From positions 1 to 5,658 of the forward strand of contig JAQWDO010000059.1 in NCBI GenBank assembly GCA_028705415.1: a stretch of 5,658 nt of DNA. Direction: 5' to 3'. Both the position numbers and the translations under genes were made by a program. Below, piece by piece: positions 1 through 5,444 of this stretch (position 1 is its first letter; every line of letters begins with the position of its first letter). The notes under the pieces are model-generated. The model was not told where the DNA came from and ran no database searches. It saw only the letters and a list, made by a program, of their open reading frames with translations. The stretch comes from Dehalococcoidales bacterium. GTDB taxonomy: Bacteria; Chloroflexota; Dehalococcoidia; Dehalococcoidales; CSSed11-197.

Positions 1-1
1 C

Positions 2-88
2 TGCGATGTGGTAGATCAGACGGTGACTTCCGAAGATGAAGTAAGAGAGAAAATGGAAAGATTCCTCGAGTTGCTTGAAGACCGTTAA
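2..88 (+). CDS. C-terminal end of a probable 2-hydroxyacyl-CoA dehydratase / benzoyl-CoA reductase family subunit (partial)
   Basis: An open frame enters from the left edge and gives 28 codons before a TAA stop. The tail is acidic and helical and ends with the pattern R-E-K-M-E-R-F-L-E-L-L. This resembles the usual end of HgdB/BcrB/BcrC/FldB-type proteins, where an R-x-x-x-x-x-F-L-E-like helix closes the chain. The family binds a [4Fe-4S] cluster and reductively activates a CoA thioester, either for dehydration or for ring reduction. The assignment rests mainly on context: the next two genes, starting 21 bases downstream, are the dedicated ATP-dependent activators of this family. Only the extreme C-terminus is visible, so neither the cluster ligands nor the substrate class can be judged. 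The gene lacks its start in this window and could be something else with a similar helical tail. Confidence 0.5.
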   Translation, partial: CDVVDQTVTSEDEVREKMERFLELLEDR

Positions 89-109
89 TAATACTGGGGA
101 TAGGAAAAA

Positions 110-901
110 ATGCTAGCTGTTGGAATCGATATTGGAAGCCTTACGACCAAGGCGGTAGTTATGAATGAAGGCCAGTTGCTTGCCTCGGAGGTAAGCAATA
201 CTCTGGACGAAGCAGAAACATCTGCACTGGTGGCAATGACTGGAGCTCTGGAAAAAGCCGGTGCCGATGATAGCCCTGAAAAATGTGTAATCACCACCGG
301 TGCCGGAGGTAAAGCAGTAAGCTTTGCCAATCGTACCAAGGCTATTACCACCTGCCTGGCAAGGGGGATTTCCTGGCATGATCCAGCCATCAGGGCGGTT
401 ATCGATATCGGGGCTGAAAGTTCTACAGTGGTCAAGATAAACGACAGAGGGCGTGTGACAGACTGGGCAAATCATGATAAATGTGCGGCGGGCACTGGGA
501 TATTTCTTCAACAGATGGCGAAGCTGATGAAGCTCAGCTTTGAGGAAATGTCAGAGCTTTCCCGAAACGCCAAGAAGGGCGCAGAAATTACCGGCACCTG
601 TGCCGTATTTGCCGAATCGGAAGTAATAAGCCATGTTCATCGTGTTCCACCAACCCCCATGCCGGATATTATTCTTGGCATATATCTTTCGGTATCCAGC
701 CGCATTAAAACAATGTGCAAAAGAATAGGTGCAGGTGAGAATCTGGCTGTGTCCGGGGGAGTTGCACTTAATACCGGTTTAGTGGAAACTCTGGAAAATG
801 AGCTCGGACAAAGAATCTTCGTGCCGAAAGACCCTGTTTTTGTTGCTGCCCTCGGGGCTGCTGTTCTGGCTGAGGAAGAAATACAAAAGGGGATTCAGTG
901 A
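110..901 (+). CDS. BadF/BadG/BcrA/BcrD-family activator ATPase, short subunit with degenerate GGQD motif
   Basis: The protein has 263 aa, about the usual size of HgdC-type activators. These are ASKHA-fold (acetate kinase/Hsp70/actin) ATPases whose dimer carries one bridging [4Fe-4S] cluster and injects a low-potential electron into a dehydratase or reductase. Visible motifs are the phosphate-1 loop G-I-D-I-G-S-L-T-T-K (residues 5-14), D-K-C-A-A-G-T-G (123-130), G-T-C-A-V-F-A-E-S-E (162-171), S-G-G-V-A-L-N (215-221) and A-A-L-G-A-A (246-251). Cys125 and Cys164 occupy the positions of the two cluster-ligating cysteines. The second phosphate-region motif, normally D-I-G-G-Q-D, reads D-I-G-A-E-S (99-104), and the usual G-R-F-L-E reads G-I-F-L-Q (130-134). 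This suggests the non-equivalent partner of a heterodimer, as in BcrA/BcrD or BzdP/BzdQ pairs. The ATG has GGGGA nine bases upstream. The TGA stop overlaps the next gene's start by one base, indicating translational coupling. Confidence 0.9.
   Translation: MLAVGIDIGSLTTKAVVMNEGQLLASEVSNTLDEAETSALVAMTGALEKAGADDSPEKCVITTGAGGKAVSFANRTKAITTCLARGISWHDPAIRAVIDIGAESSTVVKINDRGRVTDWANHDKCAAGTGIFLQQMAKLMKLSFEEMSELSRNAKKGAEITGTCAVFAESEVISHVHRVPPTPMPDIILGIYLSVSSRIKTMCKRIGAGENLAVSGGVALNTGLVETLENELGQRIFVPKDPVFVAALGAAVLAEEEIQKGIQ
887..893 (+). promoter_or_regulatory. Ribosome binding site of the second activator gene
   Basis: A purine-rich AAGGGGA lies inside the last codons of the upstream activator. It is 7 bases before the ATG at 901 and 10 before the in-frame ATG at 904. 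The in-frame GTG at 898 is only 4 bases away, which is too close. This favours 901 (or 904) as the start. Confidence 0.6.
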
Positions 902-1962
902 TGATGTACGCCGGTGTTGATATTGGGTCCAGGGCGGCCAAAGCAGTCTTGCTTGAGGATGATAAAATCATATCTTCGGTAATCCGTGATACCGGCGCAG
1001 AAAGTGTAAAAACCTCCCGGAAGCTGCTGGAGGAATTGCTGGAAGGAACCGGTATCGGTTCTGAAGACATAGATTATACGGTAGCAACCGGATATGGCCG
1101 TGTGCTTGTTCCCTATGCAAATGAAAATGTTTCAGAAATAAGTGCTCACGCTAGAGGAATTAACTGGTATTTCCCGACCGTTCGAACCATTCTGGACATG
1201 GGCGGGCAGGACTGCAAGGCTATCAACTGCGATGGCAAAGGCAATGTAACCAATTTTGTTATGAACGACAAGTGCGCCGGGGGAACAGGCAGGTTTTTGG
1301 AAATGATAGCCGAAGTACTAAATATACCGCTCAACGAGATTGGTACGGTTTCTCTTGGTTCAACCAGTGAAATTCCCTTCAACACCATTTGTGCTGTTTT
1401 TGCCAAGACGGAAGCTATAAGGCATTTAAGAAATGGTGTTGCCAGGGCAGATATTCTGGCAGGCCTTCATGAAGCAATTGCATCACGCTCGTTCAACCTG
1501 TTGAAGCGGGTACAGCTTGAATCAGACTTTGCTATCACCGGTGGAATTTCAAAAAACAGCGGATTGGTGGCAAAGATTGCCGGTAAGGTGCAATTGGAGC
1601 CCCTGCTTTGTGATGATCCCCAGCTTTGCGGGGCTCTCGGTGCTGCCATTTTTGCCAGGGATAAGTCTGTCTTGCCTTCCGCACGGGCTAAAATGCAATA
1701 TGGTTATGATGATGGCACTGGCAGTTATTTTATTAGTCTGGATGAGGGGTTGTGTAATGGATGCGGAAAGTGCGTAGAGGTCTGCCCTGCAGGATTATTT
1801 AAACTCGTACAGCGCAATGGATATATGGTAGCAGAGGTTAAAGAAGAAGCCCGGAAGAGGTTGCCGGTGCTGTGCCCCGGGATTGAAACTTGCCGTAATA
1901 CAAATGGCGGTGTTACCTGCCAGATGGTATGCAGTGAAAGCGCTATTGAGCACAGCTGGTAA
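901..1962 (+). CDS. BadF/BadG/BcrA/BcrD-family activator ATPase fused to a C-terminal 2[4Fe-4S] ferredoxin domain
   Basis: The protein has 353 aa from the chosen ATG. Residues 1-255 form a canonical activator ATPase: G-V-D-I-G-S (5-10), D-M-G-G-Q-D-C-K (99-106), N-D-K-C-A-G-G-T-G-R-F-L-E (122-134), I-C-A-V-F-A-K-T-E (163-171) and T-G-G-I-S-K-N (213-219). Cys125 and Cys164 are the expected ligands of the dimer-bridging cluster and align exactly with those of the upstream paralogue. About 80 extra residues follow. They contain C-x2-C-x2-C-x3-C-P (Cys285, 288, 291, 295) and then C-x5-C-x8-C-x3-C (Cys325, 331, 340, 344), the eight-cysteine content of a two-cluster ferredoxin. Family activators usually end near residue 260-290 and take electrons from a separate ferredoxin, so here the donor seems built in. 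Inferred role: ATP-driven electron transfer to the catalytic subunits encoded upstream. In Bzd-type benzoyl-CoA reductase operons a free ferredoxin gene (bzdM) follows the two activator genes, so this could be a fused equivalent. The substrate is unknown. Confidence 0.9.
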   Translation: MMYAGVDIGSRAAKAVLLEDDKIISSVIRDTGAESVKTSRKLLEELLEGTGIGSEDIDYTVATGYGRVLVPYANENVSEISAHARGINWYFPTVRTILDMGGQDCKAINCDGKGNVTNFVMNDKCAGGTGRFLEMIAEVLNIPLNEIGTVSLGSTSEIPFNTICAVFAKTEAIRHLRNGVARADILAGLHEAIASRSFNLLKRVQLESDFAITGGISKNSGLVAKIAGKVQLEPLLCDDPQLCGALGAAIFARDKSVLPSARAKMQYGYDDGTGSYFISLDEGLCNGCGKCVEVCPAGLFKLVQRNGYMVAEVKEEARKRLPVLCPGIETCRNTNGGVTCQMVCSESAIEHSW

Positions 1963-1985
1963 CTTTGCTGTCAAAACATCCAGTT

Positions 1986-1990
1986 GGAGG
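1986..1990 (+). promoter_or_regulatory. Shine-Dalgarno site fixing the plsX start
   Basis: GGAGG lies 10 bases upstream of the ATG at 2001. An upstream in-frame TTG at 1965 would add 12 residues unlike any PlsX N-terminus and sits only two bases after the previous stop. The ATG at 2001 is therefore preferred. Confidence 0.75.
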
Positions 1991-2000
1991 ATTGATTTTT

Positions 2001-3035
2001 ATGGATACCAATAAACAGAGAAGGAAAATACGCATTGCTGTTGACGCCATGGGGGGCGATTATGGCCCGCCAGAAACTGTTAAAGGTTCAGTGATGGCTG
2101 CTCGGGAATATGGTGTTGAGGTAATCCTGGTAGGAGACAGGTCAGCCATAGAAAAAGAATTGTCTGGCTGCGGAGCGGGCGTTCAATCTATTCGTGTTGT
2201 TGAGGCGGTCCAGAAAATAGAGGATGGGGAAGAACCGGCATTTGCGGTTATGAAAAAACCCAACAGTTCGGTTGCCCTGGCAACCCGGCTGGTCAAGGAT
2301 GGCGAAGCGGATGCGGTTATCAGCGCTGGTTCTACCGGAGCAATGATGGTTGCTGCGGCACGTTATCTCGGCACACTGCCTGGAATTGAGAGGCCGGTTG
2401 CCGGCGGACCTTTTTTGGGGCTGTCCCCCAACACGGTTGTTCTGGACCTGGGCGCAAATGTAGGATGCCAGCCTTATCAGATGGTAGATCTGGCAGTCGT
2501 TGGTGTAGTATATGCCCGCACGTTTCTTGGCATTGAAAATCCTACAGTAGGGTTGTTGAATGTGGGTTCCGAAGAGGGGAAAGGCAACGAACAGGCAAAA
2601 GAAGCCTATCTTTTGCTGAAACAAAGCGGGCTTAATTTTATCGGAAATGTTGAAGGAATGGATATACCATTCGGGAGAGCGAATGTCATTGTCTGTGATG
2701 GCTTTATCGGAAATATCCTGGTGAAGTATTCCGAAGGCCTGGGGAGGACAATCCGTAAATGGCTTACATCCGAATTAAACGAAAAATTGCCCGATGATAT
2801 GGTTGAAAATATTGGCAGGCAAATATACAGGCTGATGAGTCCTGCCGAGGTAATGGGTGGAGGGCCCTTGTGGGGGGTTAACGGCATAGCGGCAATTGCG
2901 CATGGCGGCAGCCGGGCGGAACAGATAGCCGGTACTTTTCGGCAGGTTATTACTGCCATAGAATCCGATCTTGCAGGCACCCTGCGCAAAGAACTGGAAC
3001 GGGTTCAGTCAAACCGGAACCAAATTAACCAATAG
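2001..3035 (+). CDS. plsX: Phosphate acyltransferase PlsX (acyl-ACP:phosphate acyltransferase)
   Basis: The protein has 344 aa, the normal length for PlsX. This peripheral membrane enzyme converts acyl-ACP and phosphate to acyl-phosphate, which the acyltransferase PlsY then uses to acylate glycerol-3-phosphate. Family hallmarks appear in order: D-A-M-G-G-D-Y-G-P near the N-terminus (15-23), I-S-A-G-S-T-G-A-M (107-115), L-D-L-G-A-N-V (148-154), L-L-N-V-G-S-E-E-G-K-G-N-E (185-197), and G-N-V-E-G-M-D-I (215-222) with V-C-D-G-F-I-G-N (231-238). No motif is broken. It begins 38 bases after the ferredoxin-activator gene, with a good ribosome binding site and no obvious terminator or strong promoter between them, so it is probably co-transcribed. 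An ACP-like gene starts 11 bases after its stop. In many bacteria plsX lies next to fabH, fabD, fabG or rpmF. None is present here, which makes the coupling to activator genes notable. Confidence 0.97.
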   Translation: MDTNKQRRKIRIAVDAMGGDYGPPETVKGSVMAAREYGVEVILVGDRSAIEKELSGCGAGVQSIRVVEAVQKIEDGEEPAFAVMKKPNSSVALATRLVKDGEADAVISAGSTGAMMVAAARYLGTLPGIERPVAGGPFLGLSPNTVVLDLGANVGCQPYQMVDLAVVGVVYARTFLGIENPTVGLLNVGSEEGKGNEQAKEAYLLLKQSGLNFIGNVEGMDIPFGRANVIVCDGFIGNILVKYSEGLGRTIRKWLTSELNEKLPDDMVENIGRQIYRLMSPAEVMGGGPLWGVNGIAAIAHGGSRAEQIAGTFRQVITAIESDLAGTLRKELERVQSNRNQINQ

Positions 3036-3046
3036 ACGGAGAAAAT

Positions 3047-3280
3047 ATGTCAGTATACGAAGAATTCAGAAGAAGTGTGGCCAGGGTTACCCGAACCGCT
3101 GAACAGGATATTACACCGGAAACCCTGTTGAAGAATATCAAGGCGGATTCCTTTCACTGGGTGCAGATATTCATAGCCCTTGAGAGCGCGCTTGATATTG
3201 AACTAAACGTAGACCAGGAAGTGATGAAGCAACTGGTGACGGTTGATGATTTTGTAAAATACATCGAGAAATCGATGTAA
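3047..3280 (+). CDS. Acyl carrier protein, divergent (ACP-like, phosphopantetheine-binding)
   Basis: The protein has 77 aa, the size of a free-standing ACP. The attachment motif A-D-S-F at residues 33-36 puts the 4'-phosphopantetheine serine at Ser35. Helix II continues as H-W-V-Q-I-F-I-A-L-E, and the C-terminal helix V-D-D-F-V-K-Y-I closes the four-helix fold. Aligned by eye with E. coli AcpP (D-S-L-D-T-V-E-L), the acidic helix-II residues Asp38 and Glu41 are replaced by His37 and Gln40, and the pair Glu48/Glu49 by Ser/Ala. These acidic residues normally guide partner enzymes to the carrier. This may therefore be a specialised carrier and not the housekeeping AcpP. GGAG lies five bases before the ATG. 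The gene follows plsX at 11 bases and must be in the same transcript. It could supply acyl chains to PlsX or serve the upstream radical-enzyme system. It could still be the sole housekeeping ACP of a divergent lineage. Confidence 0.88.
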   Translation: MSVYEEFRRSVARVTRTAEQDITPETLLKNIKADSFHWVQIFIALESALDIELNVDQEVMKQLVTVDDFVKYIEKSM

Positions 3281-3288
3281 TGTTTTAC
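3254..3288 (+). terminator. Possible bidirectional intrinsic terminator at the end of the ACP gene
   Basis: TACATCG (3260-3266) pairs with CGATGTA (3273-3279) around the 6-base loop AGAAAT. GTAAAA (3254-3259) can pair further with TTTTAC (3283-3288) across a 3-base bulge. Read on the plus strand, the inner stem is followed by ATGTTTT. Read on the minus strand, it is followed directly by TTTTAC. It could thus stop both the lipid operon and the convergent ABC-F transcript, whose stop codon lies about 50 bases away. The stem is AT-rich and overlaps the ACP stop codon, so its strength is uncertain. The rest of 3281-3338 is a short non-coding gap with no other clear element. Confidence 0.45.
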
Positions 3289-3338
3289 CGGTATCAGTTA
3301 AGTACCCGGGCTTGACTTGAACTGTGGCTTCCGGGGTT

Positions 3339-5318
3339 TTACTGCAACTCTTCCCGGGCGAGGCGGTATCTTTCCTTTATTTCCTCTGCCTTTTCTATCA
3401 GTACGCTCCAACGGTCAGTGAGACGGGTTAAGCGGCTCTTGAGTTCCTGGTATTCAATATTGATATCAACTACGTTTCTGGAATTTTCGTAATGTGAAGG
3501 ATCAGCCATAATCAATTCGATTTCCCTAAGACGATTTGTTACAGACTCAACCTCTGTTTCTGCCTCCCCAATTTGCTCATTTACAGGAGTTATCTCTCTG
3601 TGAAGCTGATTGCGAAGTTCTCCTTCCTTTGCTTTCAGTTCCCGCCGTGTATTTGTGGTTGTTGCTGCAGGCTTGTCCGGTTTACTTAAAAGTCCATTAT
3701 TATCACCATCTGGATCACTCATATCTTTTTGTTCCAGATACTGGTTGTAATTGCCCTTAAAAACCCGGATCCCACCGTCTGCAACTTCAATAATCTTGTT
3801 GGCAGTATCGTGGATAAGAGTGCGGTCGTGAGTTACCAGACAGAGGGTTCCTTTATAGGCATTAAGGGCGTCTGCCAGAATTTCACGGGAAGGTATATCC
3901 AGGTGATTTGTTGGTTCATCGAGCAGAATGAAATTTGCCGGGCGGGTAAGCATTTTGGCAATTGCCACACGGGTTTTTTCACCACCGGAAAGCACCCCGA
4001 TTTTTTTATCAGCGTCATCTCCGGTAAACTGGAAAGCTCCCAGCAACCCCCGGACCTTTTGTTCCGGTTCATCTGGTGCTACGGTTCTCAGTTCCTGCAG
4101 CAGGGTAAGTTCCGGATTAAGTGTTTCTATATAGTGCTGGGCAAAATAGGCGGTTTCTACGTTATAACCCAGAATGCGGCATCCACTTTCAAAATCCAGC
4201 ACGCCTGCCATTATGCGCAGGAGAGTGGATTTACCCGCGCCGTTTACGCCGACTATAGCGACTCGATCCCCTCTTTCCAGAATAAGGCTGAGCTGTTGAT
4301 AAACCAGGTGAGAGTTATATGACTTGCCTATATTCTTTAGCTCGATTACCACACGTCCGGAACGAGGCGGTTCCGGGAAAGAGAAATGGATTTTTTTTGT
4401 AATACGCGGGACCTTGACCACTTTTATTTTTTCCAGTTGTTTGATACGGCTTTGTACCTGAGTGGCTTTGGTGGCTTTGGCGCGAAACCTTTCGATAAAG
4501 CGCATCTGGCGGTTGATGCTCTCCTCCTGCTTTTTTGCTGTGGCCTGCAGGGTTGCTATGTCTTTTTGCCGATCAACCACATAACTGTCGTAGCTGCCGT
4601 GATAAAAAATCAGCCCAGATGATTCAATTGCAATTATTTTTTCGGCAACATTGTTTAAAAAAGCCCGGTCATGGGAAGTAAGCATTATGGCGCCCCGGTA
4701 ACGTTTGAGATAAGCTTCAAACCACTGTTGTGTTTCCAGGTCGAGATGGTTGGTAGGCTCATCCAGGAGAAGGATATCCGGATTTATATAAAGCAGCCTG
4801 GCAAGCTGTATCCGGGTTTGCCAGCCGCCGCTGAATTCGTTTGGCCTGCGCTGAAAGTCACTTTCGCTGAAACCCAGCCCGGAAAGTATGATCTTTGCTT
4901 CATGTTCAGAATCATAGCCGCCCCTTGAATCATATAGTTCCTGCAAGATGCCAAGCCGTTTTAACAAAGCGGAAACAGACTCTTCATTTCTTTCTTCAGC
5001 CAGCTCTTCCTGCAACAACTTGATCTTGGTATCAAGAGAGTTAAGGCTATCGCAGGACTGGCATATTTCTTCCAGGAGGCTATGACTTGAAGCAGGGTAT
5101 TCCTCCTGGTGCAGATAACCCAATGTAGCCCCTTTTCGCAGTGACACCGTGCCGGAGTCCGGTGAAGCTTTTCCGGCTATAATATCAAACAATGTGGTTT
5201 TGCCGGAGCCGTTAGGCCCGATAAGCGCAATGCGTTCATTGGCACCAACAGAGAGGTTGACCCCGCTGAAAAGCTCGCGGGATCCGTATGATTTGGAAAT
5301 ATCGGTTATATTGAGCAT
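3339..5318 (-). CDS. ABC-F family ATPase with duplicated ATP-binding domains and C-terminal coiled coil
   Basis: The protein has 659 aa. It carries two ABC domains and no membrane segments, which marks the ABC-F class. These are soluble proteins that bind the ribosomal E site and act on peptidyl-tRNA during stalled or difficult translation; some confer antibiotic protection. Domain 1 has Walker A G-P-N-G-S-G-K-T-T (34-42), signature F-S-G-G-W-Q-T-R (162-169) and Walker B with D-E-P-T-N-H-L-D (186-193). The charged inter-domain linker, about 245-310, contains F-R-A-K-A-T-K-A-x-Q-V-Q-S-R, typical of the P-site tRNA interaction region. Domain 2 has Walker A G-V-N-G-A-G-K-S-T (357-365), signature L-S-G-G-E-K-T-R (443-450) and D-E-P-T-N-H-L-D (467-474). 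After a low-complexity linker the last ~100 residues form a charged coiled coil, as in Uup or YheS-like members. Both catalytic glutamates (Glu187, Glu468) are present. The subfamily cannot be fixed by eye. The ATG at 5318 gives the expected family N-terminus M-L-N-I-T-D-I-S-K-S-Y. A TTG at 5378 would add 20 unrelated residues. Confidence 0.95.
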   Translation of the reverse strand: MLNITDISKSYGSRELFSGVNLSVGANERIALIGPNGSGKTTLFDIIAGKASPDSGTVSLRKGATLGYLHQEEYPASSHSLLEEICQSCDSLNSLDTKIKLLQEELAEERNEESVSALLKRLGILQELYDSRGGYDSEHEAKIILSGLGFSESDFQRRPNEFSGGWQTRIQLARLLYINPDILLLDEPTNHLDLETQQWFEAYLKRYRGAIMLTSHDRAFLNNVAEKIIAIESSGLIFYHGSYDSYVVDRQKDIATLQATAKKQEESINRQMRFIERFRAKATKATQVQSRIKQLEKIKVVKVPRITKKIHFSFPEPPRSGRVVIELKNIGKSYNSHLVYQQLSLILERGDRVAIVGVNGAGKSTLLRIMAGVLDFESGCRILGYNVETAYFAQHYIETLNPELTLLQELRTVAPDEPEQKVRGLLGAFQFTGDDADKKIGVLSGGEKTRVAIAKMLTRPANFILLDEPTNHLDIPSREILADALNAYKGTLCLVTHDRTLIHDTANKIIEVADGGIRVFKGNYNQYLEQKDMSDPDGDNNGLLSKPDKPAATTTNTRRELKAKEGELRNQLHREITPVNEQIGEAETEVESVTNRLREIELIMADPSHYENSRNVVDINIEYQELKSRLTRLTDRWSVLIEKAEEIKERYRLAREELQ

Positions 5319-5334
5319 GGGTTTATCGTCTTTT

Positions 5335-5340
5335 ATTATA
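5335..5340 (-). promoter_or_regulatory. Candidate -10 element for the ABC-F gene
   Basis: The minus strand reads TATAAT exactly, 16 bases upstream of the ABC-F ATG. Transcription from it would begin around 5328, leaving a leader of only about 10 bases. This would agree with the absence of a recognisable Shine-Dalgarno sequence. No convincing -35 hexamer is visible at 16-18 bases, so this is a candidate only. Confidence 0.4.
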
Positions 5341-5407
5341 ACTGGAAACAGGGCATCAGGCGAAAAAGCGCTGTTCAAGCAATCTGAAGAAGGACAGGAA
5401 TAGTTAT

Positions 5408-5435
5408 ACGAGGGGGCACTTTTGTGCCCCCTCGT
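5408..5435 (-). terminator. Strong GC-rich stem-loop downstream of the RND pump gene
   Basis: ACGAGGGGGCAC (5408-5419) and GTGCCCCCTCGT (5424-5435) are perfect reverse complements around a TTTT loop, giving a 12-bp stem. It begins 9 bases after the stop codon of the RND gene on the minus strand and ends before the ABC-F promoter region. The position fits a transcription terminator for the pump gene or operon. The following minus-strand bases (ATAACTATT) are only moderately T-rich, so it may be an imperfect terminator or a 3'-end stabilising hairpin. The remainder of 5319-5444 holds only this hairpin and the candidate -10 element. Confidence 0.6.
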
Positions 5436-5444
5436 GGTTGAGAA

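Noticed and set aside
113..511. Minus-strand open frames opposite the first activator gene.
   Set aside because: They are fully covered by the conserved activator on the plus strand and have no motif or start signal of their own.
1965..2000. A 12-residue N-terminal extension of PlsX from a TTG start.
   Set aside because: A GGAGG ideally placed for the ATG at 2001, and the usual PlsX N-terminal length, argue for the shorter form.
2142..2989. Two minus-strand open frames (160 and 127 codons) opposite plsX.
   Set aside because: The opposite strand encodes an intact PlsX with every hallmark motif. The antisense translations look unstructured and resemble no known family.
3305..3340. A CCCGG...CCGGG pairing followed by TTTT as a plus-strand terminator.
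   Set aside because: The stem is only 5 bp with a loop of about 21 bases. The nested dyad at 3254-3288 is a better candidate.
3729..4322. A 197-codon plus-strand open frame inside the ABC-F gene.
   Set aside because: It lies wholly opposite a strongly conserved ABC-F coding frame, shows no recognisable motif, and has no convincing ribosome binding site. It is an antisense shadow.
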